A DNA stretch of 64,000 nt, taken from contig NC_087067.1 in assembly GCF_963678635.1 (NCBI RefSeq), positions 2,916,001-2,980,000 on the forward strand, given 5' to 3'. This document shows, piece after piece, positions 60,801 to 63,721 of the stretch (within the stretch, counting starts at the first letter, position 1; every line of letters starts with the position of its first letter). The notes beneath the pieces are model-generated. The model was not told the origin of the DNA, made no database searches, and saw nothing but the letters and a program-made list of their open reading frames with translations. The position numbers and the translations under genes are program-made. This stretch comes from Symsagittifera roscoffensis (Eukaryota; Xenacoelomorpha; Acoela; Convolutidae).

Positions 60801-63721
60801 TCTTTTGATTTTTACATCTGGGAACTCTGTTTTACATGGACTGATTCCGGGTTCAAACAAATTTAAGAGTAAATTTTTGCAAAATATGTGCTGTCCTCTA
60901 TCTGTGGTTGCTTCTACGATAAAGGGGAAGATATCATCATCATCTGGACTTTCTTCACCTGGGGTGTGTGTTGAGCTCATTTTTTCGTTTGATGACTGTT
61001 AATATGTAACTATCGATGTGTCTAATTGGTTAATTCCAATTGTATAAATGTACTGGTTTGTGTTTATATTGTTTTTTTATTCTTCTTTTTCCTCTTTTTG
61101 ATGAATTTGAAGTTGTTTCTGAGTCGGAAAAATATAATTGATCGTGAATGGGGCAATTTTTATCTATAGATTCTTTTAATTTATAAAGTTCGTCTAAACT
61201 GCTGGTTTCTGATTCTGAAAATGCGTTTCGGTTTTTGGAAAATCTTTTTCGTGTTATTTGTCTTTGTTTGGTTATTATTTTTCTTTTTAATGTTTGTCGT
61301 TTTGTTCTGATATATCCAACTGTTTGTGTATGAGGTGTGATTACAAGATCGTATTTTTTGTTATCTATTTCACAATTGTGTAAAACGATTGTTTGTTTAT
61401 TTCCTAGGTTTTTAAATGACATAAGGTTTAGGATGACGGATGCAAAAGGTTGTTAAATGATTTCTATTTTCTTAGACTGTTAGTCCTTACAATTTTTTGG
61501 TTAGCCTAACCTGGGTCTATTTATTCAGGGTTGGGGAGAAAAGTATATCGATTCCGAAGAATGATTTTTTACTTTCTCGTGGCTAGTATAAGCTAAGGTG
61601 TTAACTTACTTAATCTTACTTAAGGGTAGTGATTGTGTTCAGGGTTGGAGAATAGTAAATCGATCCACAAGGTTCAGGTATAATTAGAACGCGAGTAGTT
61701 CGTTAGATACTATTTTAAACTTACTAAGTCTAAGATTTATCCTGGGTCTGGTAAGAGGGGGGATCAAGTGAAGGATGAATAACCGAAGTTCTTCGCTGTT
61801 TATCCTAATTTGAATGATTAGTTTTATTCAAAAATTTCTGTTAGTCCTGGGTTTTTAGAAAGGGTTGGATAGTGAATCGACGTTTGAGGTCGTTAGACAC
61901 TAGCTAAGTGGGTGGGGGAGAACAAAATTGTTCTTTTTGATCCAAGGATAGGCCTTGATGATCAAGTTTTAAATTTAATTAAATAGAAAATGATTTAAGA
62001 TCCAAGGATGAGCCTTGATGATCTGATTTTAAATTTAAGTGAAATTAAGTTTAAAATGATTTAAATTTGTGCAGAAAAAACATTTAGTGTTTTTGTAATA
62101 TTAGTGAGCTTATGAATGCTGTTATGTTTAGGTGATGAAGCTGGAACAACAGGATGATTTATGATTACTAACCATTTATTGTCATGCTACTAATTTTTAT
62201 TTTGATTTTTCAATAAATATTTTTCAAACATGTTTTGTATATTACTGCAGAATTTAGGAGAACGATCTGAGATCTTTTTATCAATCGTTATTGTATATTA
62301 ATAATTTTGTTTAGCGCCTGAAATGATTTTGAAGATTGACTTCAATATTTTATGTTTGCAAATGAAAATCTAAATTCATTGCTAGTAGTATTCTAAATAC
62401 AAAAGTTTGTGTTGGCTTTTGCCGAACTATCATATAACTATATGGTAAGTTTCTACTTTGTCGTATGTCGTCTCTGGTTCGAGGTCTTCTTGCAATTCCG
62501 GGTAGTTCTCTTATCGTTCGGAATATTGGCTTTGATCTATTGAGTCGTAGAGACATTTCGATTAAATTATCGTCGTGTAACATTTTAAAAATGTTTTGTC
62601 TAAATTCTAATCTATTTTTGGTTAATTCTAAGCTATTAAGGTCTTGTTCGAGACCTATGGTCGCACCAGATGAGTTATAACCGAAGTGTATAACTCATAG
62701 AGTAATTTCGGATAGGGTACACCGTCTGCTCGTCACGCTATCTTATTTTCGGCCGGATAGATTCGTGCAACTTCTTAGTCTAATACCGATCCTAATCTTA
62801 CTCGTATACTATCTAGTCTCAGGTTGTTTAACTAGTCTCTGCTAGGCTTAATAGATCTAGGGTATACTGGTTTATTGCGGCTGCTGAAGTTCTCTTGGAG
62901 AGGCAACTAATTTCTAAGTTAAATTCAAATCTCTCTGGTGCTGAAATTACAAGTAATTTCAGCCCTTACAAATAAGTGGGTTGTTAGTTAGATGGATCAT
63001 GATTGGTTAATATTAAATACTTTACAGTGGTAAAATATCTAATTTATCCAATCATAAAATGTAGTTTAGATCAGGTTCCAACATGATTTAAGTTTCATTT
63101 ACTTGATATTTAAGCTTGTACAGTGTTGTCTGATGAGCTGTACATGGTCAAGCATTTACACTCAAGAATATCATATCCATTATAAAAACTCAAAAAAGGT
63201 AGATTTTAAAAAGTTTTCCGTTCAAATGCTTTTTTGTTAAATGGCGCAACTAATTAAAAGAAAAAAACTGAAAAAGTTCTTCAGTGTGCATATTAATTCC
63301 GCCCGAAAAATAAAATTTCAACATCATGATCTTAAACAGAAACTAATTTGTTTCAAACTGATTGGCTAGAATTAGCCAATCAAATTTCAGCACCATCTCA
63401 AAATATTTTATTCGCAATTTCGAACATCTAATCATTTGAAACAAAAAGAGTTGAATCTGATTTCAAAATTTGGTTTCTAACCTGGGAAGTCATTACTGTT
63501 ATAAGTCTTGTCATGTTTGAATGCTTTATTTTTTCTTTGCCCCTTCGTTTGATCATCAGTCTGCCCCTCCCCTTTTGTGCCCTGTTTGGACTTGGCTCTG
63601 CTCTGTTTGCCCGCATGGTCCCAACAGTCCAGAAACTCCGTCAGACTGATGTGGTCGTCTTTGGTCCGCTCTTTCGCCTTCAGTTTCGTCATCTTTTTCT
63701 TGCTTTTTCCGAATTTGGACG
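18851..63721 (-). CDS. EF-hand calcium-binding protein, reconstructed exons
   Basis: The exons fit together by phase and GT-AG sites in the order 63482-63721, 24729-24939, 24093-24219, 20348-20488, 18851-18904 (stop TGA). The first visible exon carries a degenerate EF-hand (KDDHISLTEFLDCWDHA) and a Lys-rich linker. The next encodes a helical region beginning VTMDQIADELRQAYKANKE. The third holds a canonical loop (DLDSNGSISPKEV); the fourth a second loop (EKNNDGKISLAEFLHCW), clearly homologous to the first visible exon. The last ends FIEARP. The protein therefore seems built of repeated modules (helical region, EF1, EF2). N-terminal exons lie beyond the right edge. A 17-kb duplication adds a second pair of the two middle exons, and an LTR element occupies the intron between the first two exons listed. 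I do not recognise a specific family. Confidence 0.7.
20791..21335. mobile_element. Large imperfect foldback element
   Basis: The left arm (20791 to about 21050) and right arm (about 21065-21335) are inverted copies with some mismatches: CAGCCGAAAATGAGTCAA against TTGACTAATTTTTGGCTG, TTTGGTTGAGGACAGCCATG against CATGGCTGTCCTCAACCAAA, and GCGCAAAAACTTTTA near the turn. Its transcript would form a hairpin of about 250 pairs. It lies in an EF-hand intron and carries no protein. Confidence 0.75.
21640..21712 (+). repeat. tRNA-like segment with B-box, possible SINE head
   Basis: TGTGTTCGAATCTGACC resembles a tRNA B-box and T arm, GGACC/GGTCC can pair like an anticodon stem, and a T run follows, as at Pol III terminators. 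The acceptor stem does not close, so a true tRNA gene is unlikely. Confidence 0.25.
22200..23300. repeat. Diverged tandem repeat array, unit A copy
   Basis: About six units of roughly 170-230 bp, each with the ordered words GTTATGGCCTTCGGA, GTCAAA..TTTTGATTTTTGACCG, TCTCGAAAACTACCC and TGGGTTGAAT, strongly diverged from one another. A single related unit occurs in DNA near 1920-2110 (AAAGTTATGGCCTTCGGAAA). Relative to unit B it lacks about 44 bp near 22555. Confidence 0.7.
23667..23995. mobile_element. hAT-like MITE, unit A copy lacking its left target duplication
   Basis: Same family as 11823-12053 (GACCCCCTGCCGACCC, GGCGCCAAT, CCTCGAGAAA, CACCCCTG end). The 15 bp that hold the left TTTAAATT duplication and the first bases in unit B (40792-40802) are absent here. 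Confidence 0.75.
24093..24219 (-). CDS. EF-hand exon (canonical loop), unit A copy
   Basis: The acceptor CACTTATTAG precedes the exon and a GTCAGA donor ends it. It encodes YPVTYSEYCSVLSHLPVNKF followed by FAKLDLDSNGSISPKE, a full EF-hand loop D-x-D-x-N-G-x-I-x-x-x-E. It ends in phase 0, which fits the exon at 20348-20488 (VEAAVGQSKRKKEKF...). Confidence 0.8.
24729..24939 (-). CDS. Helical-region exon of the EF-hand gene, unit A copy
   Basis: Encodes VTMDQIADELRQAYKANKE, then LFQDFVEELLFVKRNV and FNRLLDRLFQ. Its 2-nt start matches the 1-nt overhang of exon 63482-63721, and its 2-nt end (donor GTTAGT) matches exon 24093-24219. An alternative is that translation continues to the TGA at about 24677 and this is a terminal exon. 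Confidence 0.65.
25088..25315 (-). repeat. Diverged LTR fragment related to the 410-bp LTR, unit A
   Basis: Matches the LTR from GAGTAATTTC through GGTACACCGTCTGCTCGTCA, CGCTATCTTATTTTCG, GATTCGTGCAACTT, AATAGATCTAG to GGCTGAAACTA. It lacks the remaining third of the LTR. It is an older relative of the inserted element. Confidence 0.75.
26225..26503 (-). repeat. Second diverged LTR fragment, unit A
   Basis: Matches the other portion of the LTR: TCTAGTCTCAGCAGATCTAG, GTATATTGG, a palindromic hairpin at 26359-26384, GTGTTAGTTATGGATCATGA and the terminal GATCTGGTTCCA. It overlaps in content with 25088-25315, so the two are separate partial LTRs or the ends of a deleted small element. Confidence 0.75.
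26587..26968. mobile_element. hAT-like MITE with target duplication AATCAAAG, unit A
   Basis: Begins CAGGGGTGGATTTGGGGG and ends CCTAGATCTGCCCCTG. It is flanked by a perfect AATCAAAG at 26579-26586 and 26969-26976. Near its end is a C run of about 20 that differs in length from unit B. Same family as 11823 and 23667. Confidence 0.85.
27076..27485 (-). repeat. 3' LTR of the truncated element, unit A
   Basis: Identical, as far as I can see, to 44209-44618. Starts and ends TG...CA on either strand. Left flank ACAT. It contains the hairpin at 27345-27368. Confidence 0.9.
29081..30088 (-). CDS. Accessory ORF of unknown function, with in-frame TAA, unit A
   Basis: A 262-codon frame (ATG 30088, TAA 29300-29302) begins MPTLPWTSYYHFTNPLC. 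The same frame is open for many codons upstream of the ATG. After the TAA it continues for 73 codons of protein-like sequence (including YEFAVGTEELTTIKALQLLW) to a second TAA at 29078. It has aromatic- and His-rich composition, no signal peptide and no family I recognise. It lies 3' of env in the element. Confidence 0.5.
30460..30882 (-). CDS. Accessory ORF, Pro/Ser/Asn-rich, unit A
   Basis: 140 codons, low complexity (for example FSQPPFQPMIPNNPVP). Its ATG overlaps the env-C stop codon as ATGA (30879-30882). Its 3' part overlaps, in the -1 frame, the open upstream extension of the 262-codon ORF, so the two may be one protein joined by a frameshift. Confidence 0.45.
   Translation of the reverse strand: MSRQLGSLHRSNSHPTNLTTPITIIPLFAFPPPDFPTSNVTSGMNSDTNSHISVLYSTSQLNNPNIETPDEFADSEPSPSNNFHTNPLNFSQPPFQPMIPNNPVPTNSTPSYASQVTPTYSSYHSDRSSNSPDTPKSPQN
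30879..32246 (-). CDS. Envelope glycoprotein, C-terminal part (gB-like, TM anchor), unit A
   Basis: 455 codons; see the unit B copy at 48012 for the full description. One amino-acid difference seen: D here, H in unit B, in the segment SDIQ-H/D-I. Confidence 0.6.
   Translation of the reverse strand: MNSTYFGNIHYDIHLDMKLDYTISRIFQEMSLSELETLHQLCELERTQILQSLALAVLKIPYAAYLLSGNRSNFLNYEGNILWFYTCTKKVSPLYVFEDKRCYKRIPTFYKNKVHFVDTLSRRTYFWDTAVPCGSENSHNVVQLNPDEDKYYLLTPYPTLMQSLKKFSPESIRAIARNPNIDLQSIGIYSKSDIQHDIRTQQFQELLTQMDTIQRQSIDQNLRKLAETAGFADIYTQDYSGYFKDIKDYIYLNGEKYRPQDISPINIFSFVTLKNEILDFLGWPYYILEKLTILYAMFNFIGFLFSLLKGIYNTCAIHTQVNRQASVARILFAGFFGIFSTSINKILLDAQIKEYNTKIATRQNTYDEEHNNVDTTPTAPQLPPLPHNHPLSVVPRNFRNLAITHNPNFRPTISQSPIQHIMTHHSQDENTYEQIIEQPHTTAFQSQNNNFFSPR
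32239..33498 (-). CDS. Envelope glycoprotein, N-terminal part with signal peptide, unit A
   Basis: 419 codons, equivalent to 49372-50631. It differs at GYC-D/V-PTTR (D here, V in unit B). The frame change to the next ORF lies near the T6 run at 32387-32392. Confidence 0.6.
   Translation of the reverse strand: MYILTILIFLQLLFLITSNENINPSPRTGPQDLLVTHYDCEENEQKTLHKYAINQVSQCETEPQAIETTNVITTLYSKARATIVIGYKFTATFSEKKVHCSQVSNGNKNRLDHESFYQSNIERLLHLNPEDCKNELLRLNITRNKNPDRKLVYFQVFADSVHQAELERYQGHVKLDEKYPYNGAHGRLTYDIHDKHWIPHIGINDPSNCKADTKNKGYQEIMFFDWKIQLEKIQLTRDLSDNTMIYQGIRLPCKNDQGYCDPTTRIQATIVWFPEDTCTTFQVAKIHARMIKFHEKYFIQSIPYEQVHPSRKLSSNFRNIDNIENKLTRFQIYQETELACKYRNPLHKTQYSEILVEYEKGFDMTTGKVKNRPICNRSSSKRRNIIHTSSFSKKYRSTWWTFKAPRRSKYTFTRTITNE
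33486..34361 (-). CDS. Disordered accessory ORF upstream of env, unit A
   Basis: 291 codons from ATG, with the frame open to 34628, immediately after the TAA that ends the 62-codon two-TM ORF. Equivalent to 50619-51494. Confidence 0.45.
   Translation of the reverse strand: MRNPSQNQNTVEINRQIIHPRRNINFQTPRVHFDIPQSPSQNTPENPIGILPETPTLLSQRSTSSLPSDYLGSTPTSEQIRENPFNPRNQASRLPYWTTHSFTQGELNLVNNPIDISTDTTTSSSLPETLSLPSTPSISQISPPPFNLNFPDNLDARYREQSSTNIPLRLDWNTFTAPPPLFGQHLESNRLHNWALNRLQYRQDIHEDIHAHNIQILQQNSLQLKFEITVKLNNITQHPYPLNPPNITAQSLPPPFITTEVIYKYDRYTKKTIGYITFYNPYSGLSYTCIF
34629..34817 (-). CDS. Two-TM mini-protein ORF, unit A
   Basis: 62 codons, identical to 51762-51950; see that entry. Confidence 0.45.
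   Translation of the reverse strand: MIRTIFSRTDIFLLFVIFITFLSSLILTICKCIKKAIITFALATILLILFLEEYHNKHKPFH
35637..39221 (-). pseudogene. pol fragment (RT, RNase H, integrase), disrupted, unit A
   Basis: Open from the truncation at 39221 (within the RT N-terminus) to 36424. A net 20-bp deletion near 36446, just after the integrase motif SPYEMV, then shifts the frame; the remainder (integrase C-terminus, GPY/F-like GKGPYQI) is open at 35637-36464. Unlike unit B, the RNase H to integrase linker is uninterrupted here. Confidence 0.85.
39276..40420. repeat. Diverged tandem repeat array, unit B copy
   Basis: Same array as 22200-23300 but retaining about 44 bp near 39632-39676 (including AAGTTATCGCCCTCTGAAAT), which completes one repeat unit; unit A is the deleted version. 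Confidence 0.7.
40800..41130. mobile_element. hAT-like MITE, complete unit B copy
   Basis: Begins CACCAGCGGATTT and ends TGCACCCCTG. Flanked by TTTAAATT (40792-40799) and TTTAAATC (41131-41138), a target duplication with one mismatch. It shows that unit A lost its left boundary. Confidence 0.8.
41228..41354 (-). CDS. EF-hand exon (canonical loop), unit B copy
   Basis: Identical in coding content to 24093-24219. Its phase-0 end cannot join the unit A exon 24729-24939, which needs a 1-nt overhang, so a transcript reading through both units would have to skip it or lose frame. Confidence 0.75.
41864..42074 (-). CDS. Helical-region exon of the EF-hand gene, unit B copy
   Basis: Identical in coding content to 24729-24939. 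It is the copy nearest the upstream exon 63482-63721. Confidence 0.65.
42223..42450 (-). repeat. Diverged LTR fragment, unit B
   Basis: Duplicate of 25088-25315. Confidence 0.75.
43360..43638 (-). repeat. Second diverged LTR fragment, unit B
   Basis: Duplicate of 26225-26503, including the palindrome GGCTGAAACTAT / ATAGTTTCAGCC. Confidence 0.75.
43722..44101. mobile_element. hAT-like MITE with target duplication AATCAAAG, unit B
   Basis: Duplicate of 26587-26968; the C run is two bases shorter. Confidence 0.85.
44209..44618 (-). repeat. 3' LTR of the complete element
   Basis: 410 bp. It differs from the 5' LTR at about seven positions (near 44343, 44391, 44427-44431, 44439, 44502-44505). 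A short purine-rich stretch with GGATGGG abuts it on the minus strand, a candidate polypurine tract. Confidence 0.93.
44478..44501. promoter_or_regulatory. Perfect LTR hairpin
   Basis: GCTGAAATTAC and GTAATTTCAGC form a perfect 11-bp stem with a 2-base spacer. Present also at 27345-27368 and 62940-62963. In the diverged fragment 26359-26384 the arms are GCTGAAACTAT and ATAGTTTCAGC: two base pairs have changed, both with compensation. Confidence 0.7.
44619..46210 (-). other. 3' internal region of the element without a clear gene
   Basis: A 158-codon plus-strand frame (44671-45147) exists, but it is antisense to every other gene of the element. On the sense strand a frame in the same stretch reads coding-like words (GFRVRLDFAEKDFIEL) but has an internal TGA. 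A 76-codon Lys/His/Thr-rich sense frame lies at 45327-45557. None is recognisable. The region may be a long 3' UTR or carry a decayed gene. Confidence 0.35.
46214..47221 (-). CDS. Accessory ORF of unknown function, with in-frame TAA, unit B
   Basis: The 262-codon frame (47221-46433) begins MPTLPWTSYYHF. It is open well upstream of that ATG, to a TAA near 47720, with coding-like text such as RAYRTFKRKFPNHPFPAKPG and DEHVL. Downstream of its TAA (46433-46435) it remains open for 73 codons to TAA 46211. I see no TM segments or known motifs; Tyr, Phe, His and Thr are frequent. It overlaps the end of the 140-codon ORF in the -1 frame, so the real product may be much larger than 262 residues. Identical in unit A. 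Confidence 0.5.
47593..48015 (-). CDS. Accessory ORF, Pro/Ser/Asn-rich, unit B
   Basis: 140 codons, starting MSRQLGSLHRSNSHP and predicted disordered from composition. Start and stop of neighbouring genes overlap as ATGA with env-C (48012-48015), a layout compatible with termination-reinitiation. The stop is TAG, overlapped in the -1 frame by the extension of the next ORF. Confidence 0.45.
   Translation of the reverse strand: MSRQLGSLHRSNSHPTNLTTPITIIPLFAFPPPDFPTSNVTSGMNSDTNSHISVLYSTSQLNNPNIETPDEFADSEPSPSNNFHTNPLNFSQPPFQPMIPNNPVPTNSTPSYASQVTPTYSSYHSDRSSNSPDTPKSPQN
48012..49379 (-). CDS. Envelope glycoprotein, C-terminal part (gB-like class III, TM anchor), unit B
   Basis: 455 codons from the ATG at 49379, but the frame is open upstream to a TAA near 49525, with protein-like text, so the ATG may not be the true start. 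Features: two closely spaced Cys (WFYTC, RCYKRIP), a segment YYLLTPYPTL, a GIYSKSD motif, coiled-coil-like residues 195-230, a hydrophobic anchor at about 287-310 (LTILYAMFNFIGFLFSLL), then a second hydrophobic patch (ARILFAGFFGIFSTS) and a Pro/His-rich tail. Together with the upstream ORF this resembles gB-like fusion glycoproteins of chuviruses and the retroelements that captured them. The assignment is from remembered family features, not alignment. Confidence 0.6.
   Translation of the reverse strand: MNSTYFGNIHYDIHLDMKLDYTISRIFQEMSLSELETLHQLCELERTQILQSLALAVLKIPYAAYLLSGNRSNFLNYEGNILWFYTCTKKVSPLYVFEDKRCYKRIPTFYKNKVHFVDTLSRRTYFWDTAVPCGSENSHNVVQLNPDEDKYYLLTPYPTLMQSLKKFSPESIRAIARNPNIDLQSIGIYSKSDIQHHIRTQQFQELLTQMDTIQRQSIDQNLRKLAETAGFADIYTQDYSGYFKDIKDYIYLNGEKYRPQDISPINIFSFVTLKNEILDFLGWPYYILEKLTILYAMFNFIGFLFSLLKGIYNTCAIHTQVNRQASVARILFAGFFGIFSTSINKILLDAQIKEYNTKIATRQNTYDEEHNNVDTTPTAPQLPPLPHNHPLSVVPRNFRNLAITHNPNFRPTISQSPIQHIMTHHSQDENTYEQIIEQPHTTAFQSQNNNFFSPR
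49372..50631 (-). CDS. Envelope glycoprotein, N-terminal part with signal peptide, unit B
   Basis: 419 codons. The N-terminus MYILTILIFLQLLFLIT is a signal peptide. The ectodomain is Cys-rich with ordered landmarks THYDC, INQVSQC, LYSKAR, KVHCSQ, LNPEDC, RLPC, FPEDTC and ELACKYRN, the pattern I expect of the N-terminal half of chuvirus-type gB-like proteins. The start codon overlaps the preceding ORF by 13 nt. The C-terminal 35 or so residues are basic and unlike the rest. The homologous reading continues instead in the +1 frame from about the T6 run at 49520-49525, so env is split by a frame change present in both units. Virion or cell-surface entry role is inferred. Confidence 0.6.
   Translation of the reverse strand: MYILTILIFLQLLFLITSNENINPSPRTGPQDLLVTHYDCEENEQKTLHKYAINQVSQCETEPQAIETTNVITTLYSKARATIVIGYKFTATFSEKKVHCSQVSNGNKNRLDHESFYQSNIERLLHLNPEDCKNELLRLNITRNKNPDRKLVYFQVFADSVHQAELERYQGHVKLDEKYPYNGAHGRLTYDIHDKHWIPHIGINDPSNCKADTKNKGYQEIMFFDWKIQLEKIQLTRDLSDNTMIYQGIRLPCKNDQGYCVPTTRIQATIVWFPEDTCTTFQVAKIHARMIKFHEKYFIQSIPYEQVHPSRKLSSNFRNIDNIENKLTRFQIYQETELACKYRNPLHKTQYSEILVEYEKGFDMTTGKVKNRPICNRSSSKRRNIIHTSSFSKKYRSTWWTFKAPRRSKYTFTRTITNE
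50619..51494 (-). CDS. Disordered accessory ORF upstream of env, unit B
   Basis: 291 codons from ATG (MRNPSQNQNTVEINRQ). The frame is open for 89 more codons upstream, to the TAA at 51762-51764, with no other ATG. The N-terminal two thirds are Ser/Pro/Thr/Asn-rich; the last 90 residues are more ordered and end in ITFYNPYSGLSYTCIF. It has no TM segment and no family I recognise. It may be read as an extension of the two-TM ORF with which it is in frame. Confidence 0.45.
   Translation of the reverse strand: MRNPSQNQNTVEINRQIIHPRRNINFQTPRVHFDIPQSPSQNTPENPIGILPETPTLLSQRSTSSLPSDYLGSTPTSEQIRENPFNPRNQASRLPYWTTHSFTQGELNLVNNPIDISTDTTTSSSLPETLSLPSTPSISQISPPPFNLNFPDNLDARYREQSSTNIPLRLDWNTFTAPPPLFGQHLESNRLHNWALNRLQYRQDIHEDIHAHNIQILQQNSLQLKFEITVKLNNITQHPYPLNPPNITAQSLPPPFITTEVIYKYDRYTKKTIGYITFYNPYSGLSYTCIF
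51762..51950 (-). CDS. Two-TM mini-protein ORF, unit B
   Basis: 62 codons, MIRTIFSRTDIFLLFVIFIT onwards. Two hydrophobic segments (about residues 11-30 and 36-53) are separated by CKCIKK, so it is a hairpin membrane protein. Its TAA is followed in the same frame by 380 open codons. A 3' splice site-like TATCCACAG lies 24 bases upstream of the ATG. Confidence 0.45.
   Translation of the reverse strand: MIRTIFSRTDIFLLFVIFITFLSSLILTICKCIKKAIITFALATILLILFLEEYHNKHKPFH
51951..52769 (-). other. Gap between pol and the env cassette
   Basis: About 0.8 kb (duplicate at 34818-35636) with no open frame of note. It ends at the acceptor-like TATCCACAG (AG at 51975-51976), which would suit a spliced mRNA for the downstream genes. 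TTTAGGCTAA is directly repeated near 52380 and 52412. Confidence 0.4.
52770..56632 (-). pseudogene. pol: reverse transcriptase, RNase H, integrase; disrupted, unit B
   Basis: The frame opens at 56632 (after a TAG), overlaps gag by 35 nt and is +1 relative to it. From the internal ATG 56422: RT with LDARYLNSL, the fingers/palm Asp in YFTTADMNSAYNQ and YLDD at about residues 212-215; RNase H beginning FYAMCDASNFGIGAALL; later TDHKPI. A 13-bp deletion near 54826 and a GAA-to-TAA change at 54356 break the linker before integrase. The integrase (54293-52770) has an HHCC finger (H10, H17, C44, C47), D82, D142 and E178 (D-35-E spacing) and a GPY/F-like GKGPYQI. The RNA-to-DNA copying and insertion enzymes are thus recognisable, but this copy is broken. 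Confidence 0.9.
56595..59171 (-). CDS. Gag-protease polyprotein
   Basis: 858 codons. N-terminal Ty3-type capsid domain (VFTGTDPEYSVEDYLNAV, TTLDGAAQKWFSVLP, residues 1-190); a CCHC knuckle C241-x2-C244-x4-H249-x4-C254; a long Arg/Asn/Ser/Tyr-rich RNA-binding-like stretch (about 260-470); an acidic region; and an aspartic protease with FLIDSGAESNIIN (DSG 628-630). The stop is TAA at 56595-56597. Protease is thus in the Gag frame and Pol is reached by a +1 frame change within a 35-nt overlap. The frame is also open upstream, through a TAA at 59196-59198, into the 304-codon ORF. Confidence 0.88.
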   Translation of the reverse strand: MVFTGTDPEYSVEDYLNAVTANLILNIGPEPINTPLHQNWIHRRTALIQTTLDGAAQKWFSVLPLEIKSNWKRFTQEFSKMFDSERNKRQQRVLCNEIRRLPNETIKQLAVRIETLVRKAYSLNTHDYKNTKMTEILMMTLTPQLRKIAIKKRASHPSSSREPDLDFRKLVDKLEQAEITMKLEETENLKLQYVNRIETNTTSINNIQESDTDLVEKITEILNIYEKHPNFKGKPSFKKWCNYCRRYGHSISECRQKQQDNQNKPQKYKEPNKSFYQYMKKDQNLPNKNVYSNNSSGKPLPINTNYTRNQSPHNSSYRGRSPERRNTQNSSQNHYNRQNSRNNYSRSNSNTTRFVSRSNSQSRNNYYPNNQSRNSSYNRNRNYSNNRNRSYSNNRNQNYPNNRSRNNSYNRSNYNRPNNNYQNRSRNNSQNRHSSYNNRYRNYSQSPHRNNNHYNNSNNRHRSSTPKHQRNINQVQSNPETTSDPPGIDDTGNNELQLNQINCESSESESDTENTISINMIAVENDYEPIIYEQPFSSHIYENQLELLHNYYIEPIHSTQTTQETNEINTTNKSNENEKTKCFNTNHIYQNIQKEQPKEKIWTIPFILESPRSKEFQPPDLEIDFLIDSGAESNIINIPTWNEIKTLHPKLTPLENSSKLATAQGSTLVNYGKIQLFLLPTRTMEQNKILTKPFKQIFHITDIKHNIIGIPFISKYIPTINILNSKILIKDKYTKTKDTSLTFFQRLNKQPPFFSKFYPIYNQQRKHLKPLSGNIYNFSIKQVHQYDKKQNKQHLYMSDFEFKPIHKFFKITISSIKYLKNSNSDIISLHVYNNTPYQVTLPLGLLGYCETNATISRK
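59196..60254 (-). CDS. Gln/Asn-rich ORF upstream of gag, same frame
   Basis: 304 codons from ATG 60110 (MQNNSLNSTIIQNENLNG), in a frame open from the TAA at 60255-60257. It contains many Q, N, P and Y (prion-like composition) and a near-repeat (QPIQQQNPINTQ / QPIQQQNPMITH). It ends MNPYLMGG then TAA, 24 bases before the Gag ATG, in the same frame. It may be an N-terminal domain of Gag reached by readthrough, or a separate protein. Confidence 0.5.
   Translation of the reverse strand, partial: WSHPAFINFPQSISSQAISTISYVRDYVKVIPLTIDATPLNYNTFLPDMQNNSLNSTIIQNENLNGTRNLTQQDIQTPSHFINEEIVHTTTTQQSISPIRPNLTTPRNTNPSQTQVTLQSTVKPSVAPKYSNMNYQTYRPMTIPPKTRKTFTRNNFAEHNYNYTHPSKTNYPPRKNFNNYTRSRNWDNPIAQTNSVNFQTNLHPSQDRSENYPFFQQNKNKKQTSYQMDYLFSDDDFLQPDIFAPYNQEYRGQGVQKPHTNHRIFSPQPIDTQNQQPIQQQNPINTQYFQPIQQQNPMITHSYQPTQMQNEIPLPYYLQQHELTRNQLSNFSQMPNAAESLQMTMNPYLMGG
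60258..60980 (-). CDS. Unknown ORF pair separated by TAA, upstream of gag
   Basis: The first part (60980-60570) is 136 codons, MSSTHTPGEESPDDDDIFPF, acidic start, then a mixed alpha/beta-like sequence ending NEVFAII. A TAA (60570-60572) follows, then 104 open codons in the same frame (including HEITLLSSFLNIIKENFTK) ending WDP before TAA 60255-60257. The second part has no ATG near its start. I recognise no family. Confidence 0.45.
61030..61422 (-). CDS. Small basic ORF, first after the leader
   Basis: 130 codons, MSFKNLGNKQTIVLHNCEID. A Lys/Arg-rich centre (RQTLKRKIITKQRQITRKR) is followed by a Ser/Glu-rich stretch and a basic end (GKRRIKKQYKHK). This suggests a nucleic-acid-binding or nuclear accessory protein, but no family is recognised. 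It is in a different frame from the following ORF, with a 49-nt gap. Confidence 0.4.
   Translation of the reverse strand: MSFKNLGNKQTIVLHNCEIDNKKYDLVITPHTQTVGYIRTKRQTLKRKIITKQRQITRKRFSKNRNAFSESETSSLDELYKLKESIDKNCPIHDQLYFSDSETTSNSSKRGKRRIKKQYKHKPVHLYNWN
61423..62648 (-). other. 5' leader of the element
   Basis: About 1.2 kb between PBS and the first ORF. It contains CCTGGGTCTA/CCTGGGTCTG-like words repeated near 61510 and 61741 and a direct repeat near 61940/62000 (TGATCCAAGGATAGGCCTTGA / GATCCAAGGATGAGCCTTGA). A 77-codon frame at 62350-62583 is Arg-rich (RRPRTRDDIRQSR) but unsupported. The leader probably holds packaging and splice signals; none is identifiable by eye. Confidence 0.4.
62651..62668 (-). 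promoter_or_regulatory. Primer binding site
   Basis: Two bases inside the 5' LTR the minus strand reads TGGTGCGACCATAGGTCT, complementary to a tRNA 3' end (…CCA preceded by an acceptor-stem-like sequence). The position and initial TGG are as expected for tRNA-primed reverse transcription; I cannot name the tRNA. Confidence 0.65.
62671..63080 (-). repeat. 5' LTR of the complete element
   Basis: 410 bp, TG...CA ends, followed by ACAT. It differs from the 3' LTR at about seven sites (1.7 percent), so the insertion is not brand new. Confidence 0.93.
63081..63481. other. Host intron sequence between the LTR element and the EF-hand exon
   Basis: AT-rich. It contains an inverted CTGATTGGCTAGAAT / TTAGCCAATCA pair near 63360. 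No gene. Confidence 0.5.
63482..63721 (-). CDS. EF-hand exon, upstream module of the EF-hand gene
   Basis: The acceptor TCTTTTTAG precedes the exon and donor CCCAG/GTTAGA ends it. It encodes SKFGKSKKKMTKLKAKE and HISLTEFLDCWDHAGKQ, aligned by eye with the exon 20348-20488 (SKRKKEKFEALEK, KISLAEFLHCWEHEVK). Its EF loop lacks some acidic ligands (ERTKDDHIS), so calcium binding is doubtful. A Lys/Gly/Gln-rich linker follows. It ends with a 1-nt overhang compatible with 24729-24939 and 41864-42074. Confidence 0.7.
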
